A stretch of DNA of 64,000 nt. Source: Margaritispora aquatica. Lineage: Eukaryota; Ascomycota; Leotiomycetes; Helotiales; Discinellaceae. The position numbers and the translations under genes are program-made. Under the pieces are notes generated by a model that was not told where the DNA came from, did not search any database, and saw nothing but the letters and a program-made list of their open reading frames with translations. The DNA lies in assembly GCA_007644065.1 (NCBI GenBank), contig VJWN01000012.1, positions 1,229,758-1,293,757 on the forward strand, read 5' to 3'. Every line of letters starts with the position of its first letter. The stretch's first letter is position 1. Shown here in pieces: positions 22,981 through 35,571 of the stretch.

Positions 22981-25644
22981 ATGCGGGCTAGTTGGGAGCT
23001 TTTTGCTTTGATCACGGCCCTCTTTGGGAGTGTCAATGGTCAGCTGAGTACGAGTACAGTTCGACAAAATACATCTTCGACACGATTGAGCTCAGTAAGC
23101 TCGTCAACAAGAGGACCCTCGAGTACAGTGCGTTTGAGCTCCTCATCAGTTCGTTTGAACTCGTCAGTTCGAGCAAGTTCGGCAGCCGTAACATCCCCTA
23201 CCTCGACTGCAACTTCTGCATTATCGCCATGTGGTCGAGTCTCCTCAAGCTTGGCTTACATTGCAGCACACCCACAACGTAAGAAGCGACTTCTCTGGCT
23301 TTCAATTGAGTGATACTTACAGCGTTCTAGCCACAAAACAATACTTGAGCCCTATTTTGGCCTTGTCATGTCTGGAGTCGGTGCCGTTGCATGTCCAGAA
23401 GTCACTGGACTTCATTGACTACATCTCCCCTTACATCGAGTTCCAGTCAACGCTAGCTTATCTCAAGGATCCTCCCATTGGATATCCAATGGCCGGTGTG
23501 GATGTTCTTGAAGGACTTAAAGTCATCAGGAGTAAGATCAGCAAGATCGACTACAATAACCAGTATGAGTTTGAGAGAGAATTGCACATTCTCATCAACG
23601 TTCGACCAAGAGATTTCCATTTCAACTTGCCATTGCCACTTATAGATCTTTTCACTTTCACGACTCCGGATGAGTGTGCATTGGGATCGATCTCTAGTGA
23701 TGGAAAGGCTCTTCCCGATATATACTTTGTTGGTAGGTTTTGCAAGCATGTTACTCACGAATATCTTAATTGACGTTTGTATAGCCGATTTGTATAAGAA
23801 GTACGTCTCAACGACAGCGCTGAGCTGGAAACCATCTCCATTAGTCACCATCAACGGTCAAAACGCAGCTGATTACGTTCTTCGTGCTGGTCTTGAGACT
23901 CAGCAGGTAAGATATTATGTATTACTCCAAGGAAGTAGAAGGCTAACAGTTCTTAGTGGGCTGATCCTGATGCCGTTTACAATCGCATGTTCATTACACC
24001 TGCTCTCGCCCAGTCAGAAGGAGGAAACTCTTGGGTCAGCGGTGGACACAACTATGGCTTCGCGATGGACAGCAACACTTATGTCTTCGCTAACGGAACG
24101 ACAAGAGTCATCCCCAATCGTGCAACAACCTATCAACCATGGTCTGGTGTTGCCAGTGGTGAAGATGTATGGACAAAGTTCGAGATCCCAAGGGTTACAT
24201 CTTCTACTAAGAAGAAGCGCTTCAACCCATATCCTATTGAGAAACGATCAACTACTTCCATGCCAGCGGGTACATCAACACGAGTAGGTACATCGACACG
24301 TAGATCCACCGCAACACGTTCGGTCGCAACCAACGCCGCCTCTTCGACCGTCATGACTGGTCCACCAGGATATCCTACTCCTGTGGTTATTGATCCTCTC
24401 AGTGGATATACTGGAGGTTATTTCTTGCCAAACTCGAGCGTCGCCGTGCTGGTGATGACCGCTTTTGCAGGTGATGCTGGACAGGGTATCTATGATCAGC
24501 AGGTCATCATCAGTCAATTCCTCGCCAAGTGCAGAGCCGCAGGCAAGACGAAGTTGATCGTCGACGTCCAGGCTAACGGAGGTGGATACATCTTCAACGG
24601 CGAGGATACCTTCCTTCAGCTCTTCCCCAGCTACCAGATCTTGGGTGCTACTAGAACTCGATGGACGCCATTCATCGATACACTGTCCAAGATGTACGAA
24701 GCAGTGACCAGCTATACCAGTTTGAGCTCTTACTTCCAGTATCAATATGGCGTGAACGTCAACTTGCAGAACTTCAAGAACGCACAGGAATTTCTCGGCC
24801 CTGTCTCGATTTACGGTGATAATTTCACCTCGATCCTGCGACCTAATTTGACTAGGAGTGATGCAGAGAATAGGGTCGTCAACATCACAAAGGGAGCACC
24901 CCAACCATTCTTGGCAGAGAACGTCGTTCTACTTCTTGATGGGCTGTGCGGATCTACGTGTGCTATCTTCGCCGAACTCATGTCATCCCAAGCTGGCGTA
25001 CGCTCTGTTGTCGTTGGTGGTCGTCCTATGGTTGGACCAATGCAGACCATTGCAGGAAGCAAAGGGTAAGTTCGCCGTCTACATCTCGCATATCTCAATA
25101 TAAACTAACAACTTCCAGAGCACAGGTCCTCTCATATGGTGAGATCCAAGAAGATTGGCTCGACATCACCAAATACTACAACTCACGCAAGCTCCCAATC
25201 CCCAACTTCCCCAACGCAACGCAGTATAACATCTCCCTCCTCGAGCCCCCCATCGGCAGCAGTCTCGACCAACGCGCGCGCTTCAATCTCCGCAACAACT
25301 TCAATTCTACTGCCGTCTCCGAGGTGCCTCTACAATTCGTCTACGAGCCCGCCAACTGCCGCCTCTTCTGGCAGTATGACGATCTCTTCAACATGGAGAA
25401 CATGTGGGAGAAGGTCGCCGAGGCGACCTGGGGCAAGGGAAAGTGCGTCCCTGGTAGCTCTGTCATGAAGGATGATACCATGCCCAAGTATGCATGGCAG
25501 CTTGTCAAGTATGATTCGAAGTGCTTTTCCAACTTCACTTTGAATACTGGTCTGCCGGGCACGGTGTATAAGGATGTTAATGAGAAGGCGACACAAGTTG
25601 TATTTACAATGGGAGAGGCTATTAAGGCGCTTTGGGCTTGGTAA
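22981..25644 (+). CDS. Secreted S41-family (CPAF-like) peptidase
   Basis: Exons 22981..23278, 23331..23732, 23785..23906, 23957..25065 and 25119..25644 encode 818 residues. The ATG at 22981 opens on a signal peptide (WELFALITALFGSVNG), preferred over the in-frame start at 22951. A Ser/Thr/Arg stalk covers about residues 20-90, followed by a conserved N-terminal domain (IEFQSTLAYLKDPPIGYPMAGVDV). A second Ser/Thr/Arg island lies before the catalytic half, which carries LIVDVQANGGGYIFNGED and LLLDGLCGSTCAIFAELM, the S41/CPAF nucleophile region. Many N-glycosylation sequons are present. Fungal relatives include the S41 protein of the ustiloxin pathway, but there is no RiPP cluster here. Extracellular proteolysis is likely; substrate unknown. 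Confidence 0.9.
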
Positions 25645-26295
25645 AGTGGTGTTCTTTGGGCGGGGTTTTACATAATAGGCTTGATCAGTTGGTCAGTCAT
25701 GAGCGGAGTTGGAAATTGTATATAGAAATGAAAAGTAAAGAGCATAAAACAGATAAGCCTTTCAAGACAGCCATCCTCTATAACATCGCGTTCCAAAATA
25801 CCACTATTCACATAGCGGCAGTTGCGCTTTGGATCCACGGACCTTTCTCCATACCTCTGAGCTTTCCTATTTGTGGTAGGTCAGGCCTCGGTTGACAGAT
25901 GCGAGTAAGAGCGGAGCAGAGCCGGACGACATCTCCAAATGGGGATACACCTGCAGGGCTGCCGAATTTCTTCATAATCGTATCAACCCCTCCATTTCAG
26001 CTCTTTGAATTATAAAGCTATTGGGAATCTATTGCACACGCACACAGCTTTTCAAGAGTTTCCTATTGAAGCACCAAAAATAATCCGTCGTAAGGTCAGG
26101 AAATTGCAGCCCCTCGCTTCGCTTCTCCCTTTGCCTTGCAAAGCCAATTCCATCACGTGGTGACTCCGCTAACGACCTTACAGCCACCTCATCTCTCGAA
26201 AAGGTATCACAGGATAGATACCGAGGTCTGACATCGGACTAAAGTATCAGATACCAGATTCATTACCATCACTTCGAGTATCCAAAGCAATAATC
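25645..26295. other. Intergenic region, S41 to SnoaL-like gene
   Basis: No credible ORF. A TATAAA at 26011-26016 lies about 280 nt before the next ATG. Confidence 0.45.
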
Positions 26296-26887
26296 ATGGC
26301 CGAAGCAACAATGTCTACTCGGAGAAAGACAGCCATGGCTTTCATCGAGGCTTACAATTCTTGGAATCTCGATGCTATTCTGGCTGTAAGAACCGAAGAT
26401 TGTATTCAGCAAATTGCGCCAGGTATGTGCTCATTCTCGTTGCAGGGAGGTATACTTAGTAGCTAACATTTCACAGCATCACTCAATCGCGACGGCATGG
26501 TAAGCACAGCGACGTCCCACTCTTCAAGTCTCAACTTTCCTCTCGTTTCCATCCTTCCCACACCCTCTCACTCTCCCTCAAGCCAAGAGAGTACAGTCTA
26601 ACACTCCAAAGTCCAACACAATCTACGGCGCCTTCTTCGGTGCCATCATGCCCCGCATCACGAACTTCAAAATCACCATCAACGAGCTGGTCGAGGACGC
26701 CGCAGCCAACAAGATTGTGATTTGGTGTGCTAGCACCGCAGACACGGCGGCTGGCGTGGGCACGTATGGAAATGAGTACATGTTGCTGTTTTACTTTAAT
26801 GAGGAGGGGGATAAGCTTAAGAAGATTGTCGAGTTTGTCGATAGTGCGAAGAGTAAGGAGCAGAAGGCTGTGTTGACTGGGCAGTAG
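26296..26887 (+). CDS. SnoaL/NTF2-like fold protein
   Basis: Exons 26296..26422, 26477..26499 and 26612..26887 encode 141 residues. The first helix (KTAMAFIEAYNSWNLDAILAVRTEDCIQQIAP) is the typical opening of SnoaL-like proteins, and the C-terminal half has the curved-sheet pattern (NKIVIWCASTADTAAGVGTYGNEYMLLFYFNEEGDKLKKIVEFVDS). The middle exon is only 23 nt, with introns of 54 and 112 nt; joins keep frame and both branch sites (GCTAACA, TCTAACA) are good. Small fungal SnoaL proteins may be cyclases, isomerases or stress proteins; nothing here decides. No signal peptide. Confidence 0.85.
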
Positions 26888-27627
26888 ATGATTTTTGGAA
26901 TTGAGTGGAGAGTGATTAGTATTTGGGAGGGATATACTACTTAGTATTGAATGGTGATTTTGCACCTTCAAAATTCTGCTATTTTGCTATGTGTCCTGAT
27001 ACTCCGTTCATTCACTGTGAGCGAGCCAGTAATTGGGGAACAGAGTTGTTTCTCATGTCGTCGTTCTAAAAACGCGTTTTGAATAATCATTCGCTTTCAA
27101 GAGATACGTCCAAGTCAAGCCCAGTCAACCGTGGCACCCGTTGTGAAAGCCAAAGTAAGTTTTGAACACCTTAGTACACGTATGGAAAAACACACTTATT
27201 GTCCTCCAGACACAGACACAGACGTTTTATTGAAGGCATCAATTATGCCAAAGTTCTAGATGTTCAAGCAGTATACCATGGTTGTCATGGCGATGTCCCA
27301 TCACGACTCACCTCGCTTAACGCCACAGCCCAAAACTCAACTCACAGATTCAACTTTCCACACCATAACGTAACCTAACTATCCACTCAGAATCCCAAAA
27401 TACTGCATGAATTCACCTCAAGCACCTGAAATTCTTTCGAGCCAGGCGCCAAGGCAGTTAATCTCATGCGCTAGCGTCCTACGCCTGAATCTCGAGCTAT
27501 AAACGAGGCTCGCTGAGCTCTCGACTTCTAATCTCGACCATCTCGTCGATACCTTCATTTCGGTCTGCGCCCTCTCTCCTTCTCGCTTTAGACTTCAACA
27601 TAGGTACCGAACAACACCCAATCGAAC
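26888..27627. other. Intergenic region, SnoaL-like to tail-anchored protein gene
   Basis: About 740 nt; no gene seen. C-rich pyrimidine leader just before the next ATG. Confidence 0.5.
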
Positions 27628-28500
27628 ATGCCTATTCTTACCCCTCAGGTCAAGCGTGAGATCCTCCTCAACTTCCGCAGCGAGATGAAGGGTTTCCAGG
27701 ATAACAAGTGGAGAGAGCGTTATGCTTGTTATTTCCTCCCTGAGAGCGCTAACGAGAGTATGTATTCCTTCTCCTCTTTCCTTACCACAATCCCCTGCAG
27801 GGCGTTGCATTATTCATCACAACTCTGTGCAGCTATGCCTGCGACGTATCTTTCAATTTGAACTAGCTTCATCGTTCGCGCGACTGCGCTTTCTCGCTTT
27901 CTCGCTCGCGACTCTTCGTGACATGCGCAGATATATCGAATGCTAACTTTATGATCTCGCTTCAGGAATCGCTATGGAGATTGCCAATGGCCGTGGCGAT
28001 GTCGAAGGCCGCGCTGTCACTGATCTGTCCGGAAGCACGCTCTCGCTCAACACGGCCCACGTCATGGACTTGGTTAGGAATGGTGGTAACTTGACTCGGG
28101 AGGAGTATATTCACGTAATTACAACTTCCCTTTCTGGCTCTTCTCCGGATTTTCGATTCACTTCGCTTTACGTTGTGTCCCATCACATACGGAATATAGC
28201 CTCAGCTCGAAATCACCCCCCCTCCCTCAGCACTTCATCGTCCTAACGCCAGCACAAACCAAAACCAAACCAAACTAACCCAGACTCAAACATCTCACAT
28301 AAACGCAAGCTAATCTCACCACACAGTACAATCTCCACGTCGAAGACCCAGTCGCAGTTCCAGCCCGAGCAAACAAGATATTGGTTCATTTCCGATTCAT
28401 GCGTGAGACCTACAGGTGGTACCACTGGGTCGTCCTCGCCGCCATCTTCTCCATACTCCCATTGACAATCCTCCTCCTCATCTCCGTCAATTTCTGGTGA
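27628..28500 (+). CDS. Small tail-anchored membrane protein, unrecognised family
   Basis: Exons 27628..27757, 27966..28114 and 28327..28500 encode 150 residues. The soluble part is basic and helical (VKREILLNFRSEMKGFQDNKWRERY) with a conserved-looking core (ERIAMEIANGRGDVEGRAVTD). The last 22 residues form one hydrophobic helix ending in NFW, so the protein is probably tail-anchored in the ER or another membrane. Both introns are about 210 nt, four times the local norm; consensus donors (GTATGT, GTAATT) and acceptors fit. I do not recognise a family. Reality is supported by frame across three exons and clean splice sites. Confidence 0.8.
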
Positions 28501-29145
28501 ACGCGAGATCGAAGAGCGTCCGAGGGGTCGATCGATTCCTGAGTTGCATGCGCTGGTGGTTTGGCTTTGGTGGCCTGATGGTCTGGTTTGGTCTGGTTTG
28601 CTTTTCTTTGGCGTAGTTCGGCATTGTTGGAGTACTTAAAGGGATGGGATGGAGGGCGATTCATTTGGCTCCGATGGGTTGGGGAGTCTAGGTTTCGCGG
28701 CATTGTTCTTTCTGCTTTTTCGTTCCCGCAGGCTTGCTTCTTGCTGTTTAGGGGAGTTCTACGAGGGCTTATGACCTTTGCGATATGGCACTTCTATGAG
28801 GTCTCATCCGGTTCTGTCATGAATCGATGGCTCAATGAGTACATGGGTGGATGGACATACATGACGAAACGAAACGATACCCCTTATGCAGGCGCAAAAA
28901 TGAACTTTCATACAAATAACCCTATCTTTATGTTACCTTACAGTGTCTTGCCTTTGCTTTTGCTATGAATGAAAGGCAACAACTAAGGTATCTCGCGAAA
29001 GTTGGCTGTCATTCATTCATTCATTCATCTGAATTAAGCAGCTATCCATGGACGAGCAGCCTCAATATACATTATACATTACTTGTTCTAGAAGCAATCA
29101 AATTGCTTTGAGGTCTGCAAACAACCACAAATACAAAGTTGTCTT
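28501..29145. other. Intergenic region between convergent genes
   Basis: About 640 nt. ORF 28588-28968 overlaps likely 3' UTR and looks non-coding. Contains the (CATT)n repeat at 29010-29028. Confidence 0.5.
29010..29028 (+). repeat. (CATT)n tetranucleotide microsatellite
   Basis: Four CATT units plus a partial one in the convergent intergenic region. Confidence 0.85.
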
Positions 29146-30626
29146 TCACGCTTCATCAACGCAAGGATTGTTAAGCATAACACCCTTCATCTCCTCTCCA
29201 CTTTCAACGCCTCCACGACGTCCGCCTTTCCTACCAACTTCGATAACAACCGCCAACGAACTATCTCTTCCCTTTGCAGTAGACTCAGGGTTTCTCATAA
29301 CCTCCTGAACTTCCTTTAGCACGACACTTCCACCAACCTCCCCTCTACCTCTATCATCACTATAACCACTCACACCACCCATCAAAACCTCAAACCACTT
29401 CGTCCTTTCGATCTCCCCCAATACCTTCCCCTCACCACCACCCTCCTCTCTCCTCACCAAAAATCCCCCCTTGACGCCTTCCCAGAATCTCCTCACAACA
29501 TCCAATTCCCACCCGGTATTCCACACAACGCGATGCAGCGCTCCACCGCTCTTGCCTGTTCCCAGCGCTTCACACTCAACCACAAGGACATCCCACAGCG
29601 CCCTCGCAACTGCCGTCCCCTTCTCATGCGCGTCCTCGTCGCCCGCAGCTTCAAGAAGGACAATGTACCGGTAGATCTGCACCCGCATGTGCGTGCCTAC
29701 TTCGGTGGCGAGGGCGAGGAATTGGGGAAGTGGGGTCGAGGAGCGGATTATGAAGCCGTTGGCGGGGAGGGTATTTTTTAGTGAGGTGAGGAGAGCGGGT
29801 GGGAGGAGGGGAGCCAGTGTGGAGTGCATTGAGATGCATATGTAGCGCATCTATGGGTGTGGGTGTGGTTAGCTTTGATTTTTCAATTTCGATTTCGACT
29901 TCAGCTTTACGGAAATCCTTCACAATAACACCCCCTGTCTTCTTGTCGAGCTTGGGAAGGACAAACAAAACTGAAAGAGTAAGAACCACATACCAAGATA
30001 TCTCCATGTACCCTCGGCTCTCCCTCCCCCCTCCTCAGAAACACATCCAACACAGCCTTTACGAAACACTCCAACCTCGCACTTTCCACGCCCTTCTTCT
30101 TAGCCTCTCGCAAAATCATCTTCGCAATCCGGTAATCGATATCGACAGCTTCGCCTTCGGCGGCCGCCTCATCCATGTCTCGCCAGAACTGCCGCAGCTG
30201 TGGCCCGGAGTGGTGCTCGATATACGCTTCGATCATGCCGACGCAATCGGGGTCGGCGACGGAGAGGGAGCCATTGGGTTGCGGCGTGCGGTTCCATTCC
30301 TAGATGGAGGGTGTGAGCGAAAAGTGCGGGAAGGGGGAAGGGGGAGAGAAAGGGAAAGGGAAGGGGAGACGAACAAGCATTTGCGTCACGAGATGCGTGG
30401 GGTTGAAGAGCGTGCAATTGAAATATTGTTCCGTGATAGCGACGCTCTCCTTGTCGTATTTAGTTGTATTTCTAATTTTCTGCACACAACACTTCCGTTA
30501 GCGTTTGCTCAAAGCCTACATCAATCCGATAGGTAGAGATGAACACACAAAGGCTCGCACATGTTCAATCACACCTCTCGCGTCCTTGATGTCGGGATAG
30601 CGGGACTTCGGCGCTGGTGTGCCCAT
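29146..30626 (-). CDS. Unrecognised helical protein, four exons
   Basis: Complement of exons 30561..30626, 30375..30479, 29994..30299 and 29146..29850; 393 residues, all joins in phase 0. The start (MGTPAPKSRYPDIKDARG) follows a 5' leader. Exon 2 (KYDKESVAITEQYFNCTLFNPTH) and exon 3 (ADPDCVGMIEAYIEHHSGPQLRQFW) read as conserved protein; the C-terminus is Gly/Glu-rich and looks variable. No signal peptide or obvious TM segment, though residues 165-180 are hydrophobic. Intron 3 (143 nt) is longer than usual. The exon 2 donor (GTTCGT) is weak. I do not recognise a family; exact ends of exons 2 and 3 are the least certain. Confidence 0.75.
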
Positions 30627-31680
30627 CTTTATTACTGATTACTGAGGTTTCAAACGCAGAATGGTGGTAAGTAGTGGGATGGATTTCAGATTGAACTCGA
30701 AAGTGTGTTGATGCGGTACTTGTTGTTGGTTGCGTATGGTGCCGAAGCTGGGGACGAGACGAAGCGAAGTGGGTCTTATAAGGTATCGCGCGACTATAAC
30801 TAGATTGCAAAATGTAACGATGAAAGAGAAATTTGCTCATCTCCTGCGCGAGGAAAAACTCGCATAGCCTTGCGAAAGGGTTATTACCTTATGGAGATTA
30901 TCTCAGATGTGCGAGTTCACTCTCGCTATTGTTGGGCATCGAGATTATTTTCACTTCAACAAAGACGTCATTTGAGTTGACATCAGACTCGCTTAATTAG
31001 CTTGCCGAGAATCGAAGGGGCGGATCCGAAAAGGTCGAAGATGATTAAGAATATGCTGAGTTGAGGTGATGTATTGGAATATTTTGGATACAAAGAATTG
31101 AAAGGAGTCTGTAGCTCTCTGATTGATTGATGAAAGTTGACGTTGATGTCAATTTTGATGTTGAAGGAACTTGGGTAGCTGTCCGGCTCGCTTCAAGAGA
31201 ACAAACCAAACACAATGACATTCAGTAACTTCACCAGTAACAAGTCACTCAAGGTAGAAACAGTAGAGTTGATCTGGATAAGGATGATGTTTTGATTTTT
31301 TGGTTGAGTATGCAAGATTCATAATTACATTTTTAGAAATTAAACATTCCTCCCATCCATATCCATTTGGCGAGAGCCATAAGTAATTCACCCTCCTCCC
31401 TTTTTATCCAATTTTCTCGTCAAGAGATCCTCCCAATCCACACCAGTGTCCAAGATATATACAAGAACGAACCGAAGTTTTAAAACCAAAAAAATCGCTA
31501 AATCGCTGCAACGTCAACCCCGCAAACCCAAAAACGCCTGGTATCTCGAATACAAACAAAGAAAACGACCCGCTGAAATGCCCGAATACAGACCAAGCTT
31601 TTGGTGCAGTAAATCCTTTTTCCAACCCCCAGAAATGCTAAAATGTGTGACAGGAAAGATGATTGTCCAGAAGAAAACGC
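30627..31680. other. Intergenic region between same-strand (minus) genes
   Basis: About 1.05 kb: promoter of the 393-aa gene to the left and 3' flank of the 698-aa gene to the right. ORFs at 31404-31820 overlap on both strands and are not credible. Confidence 0.5.
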
Positions 31681-33827
31681 CTAAAAGAAACCAGATGAGC
31701 GCTCCTCTGAGCTCCTCACAACCTCGACTAATGATCGCAGCAGGATCATGCCCGAGCTGCGCTCAATGTCAACATTCTCAGAGCCCATCATGGTCTCCAT
31801 CTCGAAGTTATCGTCCATGACGCTAATGAGGCAGAAGATGCATTTTCGCAGGTCTTCTTGGAGAGCTTGCATTTTGTTTGCACGCTCTACCTCTTGGGGG
31901 TTGATGTTGTTGGGGTTGGTAGAGATGCCAAGGATGTCGGCTGCTTTTTGTGACATGCGCGATGAGTTTGTGTTCCAGTATGGTGTGTTGCGCCTCTTTT
32001 GCTTGAGTGAAGCTACAGAGGGGATAGTTTGAAGTGTGCTAGTAACATAGATATATGCCAAGACGTGGGCGTAGAGAGCTGAGCGCATTGTTTTTGAAGA
32101 ATTAGGAAATATGTTTTGAATTGGTTGTAGGTTGGGTGAGAGAATGCCCGTGTTGGCTAAAGTGTATGATGTGAATGCTGGGTGTGATGGAAGTGGTGGA
32201 TGCTGGATTTGGTTGCTAGATGTTTGTCGGTGGCGGGACAGATCAGTGCTTTTTCGACGTCGGAGAGACTTCATTCTTGGTGGGCTGGATTCCAAGCTGA
32301 ACGGCGAAAGGAGTGATTTTGGAGGTTCGGGCCTAGTGTTTGATGCACCACGAGCTTGAGACATTTCAGACCTAATGGTAGGTATGCAAGCACTGTCTGG
32401 AAGTAGCATCGAAGACGGAAAATTGGATGTCCATTCTTCGAGTGATGACAAGATCTCATCAGCTGGCTCTTGTGGCGTATTATCAAGTAGTGGCCATGCG
32501 ATTGTTGACGTATCTGAACGTTGTCTCATCTTTGGAGAAGGCGACAAGTTGGGAGTTGTGAGTTCTGCATTTCCTGGAGACAATGGTGGGCTTGTCATTG
32601 CAAGATCTAGACGTCTTCTTGGTGGTGGTGGTGGCTGGTATCTCTTGGTTAGGGATGATCCTCGTGATGGAGGATTTGAATGATCATCATCAGCGGGAGT
32701 GATCGGTGGCGAGTCTGTAAAAGAAAACCAGCTATCTCGACATCCACTGGCAGCGAATGGAAAAGGTGCAGGTTTATCGAGAGATGATGAGCGGGGTGGG
32801 ATGTTGATGGCGAGTCCTGGTGAAGTGCTTAAAGTCACGACACTGGCCTTCGCCGGTGCAATGACTGTCGCGCATGCCAAACTGTCACCATCTTGGTCAA
32901 AATAACTGCTTGTATCACTGAGCCAGCTCTCTACACTGTGCTCTGGCGACAAGAGCTCCATCTCATCTTGGGACAACGCATTTGGTCGTGGCCAATTGGA
33001 AATGTTCAAGGGACTTTTCAGCCAGGCAGCCTCGTCTGGAAACATCTCTTCTCCAGAACACTGGAAAGATAAAGCTGAGCACCGAGAGTTGTTTTCTAGG
33101 TATGACTGCAGTCCAGTATCGTCACCATCACACATGTTTTCAATGGTCTCCTAAATATCTATTAGTGCCCAGTCCATATTCCAGAATTGCGCACACGTAC
33201 TTGAAGATCCCCGAGCTCATGCTCATGTCTCATCCTCTTCTCGTTGTCAAAATCATTTTGAACACAAGCTTCTTCGCACACCGACCCAGAAGGAGAGCAT
33301 TGCTGACATGTATCGATGCCCGAGAAGTATGCTGGACTTGGGAGAGGTGTTCCCGGCTCTGTGTATATTGGTGTGTCTCGATTTCGCCTTAGACGCTGTG
33401 AAGAGAGCTTGCTGCTCTGAGATCCCTCATTCATGCTTGATCGACGTCCTTCAACTCGCAATGATAACCTCATACCAAAGGTTGTACGGTGTGAAGGTGC
33501 AGATGATGGCCAAACTCCTTCCTCGGATGATGGTGTTGGAGAAAGCAACTTAAGAGGAAGTAGGTTCTTCATTCCTGCTACTGATCGCCTGATCGGGTTG
33601 CTAGAAGAATATTGATCGTAATGTGATGTTGAGTAGAGGGGTCCAAGGACAGACATAGTGGTGGTACGAAGTTGCATGCGCTTCAACAAGATGGAGTTTG
33701 AAGGTGCATATGCAATGTTTAAGTTGGCGGGTAGGGCATGATATGTGCTGCGCCGGACCTTTGAGATTGCAGATCCTGAGCTCATGTGGTCATAGTCGGC
33801 ATCCTGGCAACCAAGAATATGATCCAT
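31681..33827 (-). CDS. Large Ser/Pro-rich, mostly disordered protein, unrecognised
   Basis: Complement of exons 33201..33827 and 31681..33150; 698 residues with one 50-nt intron joining ELGDLQ to ETIENMCDG. Most of the sequence is Ser/Pro/Arg-rich with many SP/TP sites (FTDSPPITPADDD, LSPSPKMRQRSDTS), as in regulated scaffold or cell-polarity proteins. The last 170 residues look folded and helical (RSALYAHVLAYIYVTSTLQT, MQALQEDLRKCIFCLISVMDDNFEME), ending near a run of Ser/Glu. No signal peptide or catalytic motif. A phosphorylated adaptor is a guess from composition only. Head-to-head with an open 2.5-kb region. Confidence 0.82.
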
Positions 33828-34362
33828 GACACTTGACAGAGGAATGTCTCACAAGATCGAGCCACTGGAATTCGTGAGAGATCAAGCAAGGACAGTGGAT
33901 CAATGGACGAGCGGAGCCAAAAATATCAACAATATCAAAAGTATCCAAAAGATCTCTCCCAAAGCAGTGAGATTGACGAGCGGGAAGGCGGACAATAATA
34001 TATTCTATTTGGGTGAGATTGTCCCGAAACCCCCAGTCTCTTACTCTACCTCCCAGATACTTGGGTTTGTCCAAGGATCGTCGAGGAGTTCCTCCCATCC
34101 TGTCCTCTGCAGGTGGTTGTTGAAGATACAGCTGAAGTCCCCTGCAGAGCCCTGGCATTCCGTGATTCCAGGGGACATGTATGGTGCGTTGGGGTCGATA
34201 GTGGAGTTGATTTTGAACACATCAAGGCCCGAAGAATTGGAAAAGCAAATCATGGCGTTGCTGGGGTGAAGTATTCTGGTGGTCTTTTCGTTTTTTCTAT
34301 TGACGAATGATTGTCGACATTATCCCCCTGTGAAGGGGAGATCCGGTCGGTCCCTGTGCATC

Positions 34363-34402
34363 CATCAGAACATCAGAACATCAGTGCATCAGTGTGCATC
34401 AG
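34363..34402 (+). repeat. CATCAG-based short repeat
   Basis: Five imperfect CATCAGN units in tandem (CATCAGAA, CATCAGTG variants). Confidence 0.75.
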
Positions 34403-34544
34403 CTGGAATCGATCCCTTACAAGGCTTCAAGGTCTCCCGGAATGGATCTGGGCAAGGATCCCCAAGTGGCCCCGAATGAAATCATCCTTATTCGTAACCG
34501 TCTGAATATCAGAGCACATCAGCCTAACTCAGGAACGCCGCACA

Positions 34545-34582
34545 TGCAGGCACACACACACAGGCACAGGCACAGGCACACA
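34545..34582 (+). repeat. (CACAGG)n / CA repeat
   Basis: CA dinucleotides grading into CACAGG hexamers. Confidence 0.8.
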
Positions 34583-35539
34583 TTGTCAGACTCCAAAACA
34601 AATATGTAAGGGGCTCCCATATGCACCCCTGAGGAGATACAGTAATACTGTTTCTTAAGATTCACGATTTATGCCTCCTGATACTTATCGACCGTTCCGA
34701 AATGAATCCAATCATTGAATCACAATTGCATGAGAAAAGCAAGACAAGAAACAAAGACATCGGGAATTTTTTATTCGACGAGAGGGCACGCGGCCTCGGG
34801 AAAGGGGAATAACGAACGATGAACGACACTCGGTACGGAGCGGAGGGGAAAACAAACGGAAAAAAAAAAACTATTGTTTAGCAGAAGCAGAAGCTGTCCC
34901 AGGCCGCCAAACAGAAATATAGAAAGACAGAATTGAATGAGTGACTATGTATCCAAGAACGACTGGGTGAGCACTGAGCGTTTCCAAGGTCAATATTGAC
35001 TTGCAACGCCCAGACAGAAGTACCAGGCCAGGTGTGGGTATGGAAGGGGAGGGGGATGGGGAGGCATGGAGGTATTTGAATTGAAGGGTTTGATAATAGC
35101 ATCGTCTATTATTAGACACAGGGGGCATGACAAGCGATTAATCCTGAACCCATGAGCTGTAAGAACTGCCGTGATTGGAGATGTATTGTATATAATAGGC
35201 AGAGAGATGGAGAGATGGAATGGAATGATCATGATGAAATGAGATGAGGTGAGAGATGAGAGATGAGATGAATGCCGTCTCGCATTATGGAATGAAATCA
35301 TGGAACGAAGCTGTGTGTGATGTTGAGGTGATTGATTGTTGATTTGAAGAGAGTACGACAGCTATGGAGATGGGGAAGGTCAGGGTAAAGCCAGGGTAAG
35401 GATGTAATAATAGTCATAGTAATAGTCATAGTGAAGGGAAAGGAGAGGAGTGGTTGGATTGAATAGTTGAGAAAAGGAAGAAAAAAAAATAAGAATATCA
35501 ACCAAGGAGGAATGGAAGGGAAGTGAAGGGAGGGAGAAC

Positions 35540-35571
35540 CAAAAACAAAACAAAACAAAACAAACCAAAAC
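35540..35571 (+). repeat. (CAAAA)n pentanucleotide repeat
   Basis: Four to five CAAAA/ACAAA units within the purine-rich part of the intergenic region. Confidence 0.8.

Noticed and set aside
28588..28968. 126-codon ORF downstream of the tail-anchored gene
   Set aside because: Follows directly after the gene's stop in likely 3' UTR; Trp/Phe-rich composition typical of non-coding frame.
33826..34269. 147-codon plus-strand ORF
   Set aside because: Overlaps the start of the minus-strand 698-aa gene and has no domain-like pattern; more likely leader or promoter of that gene.
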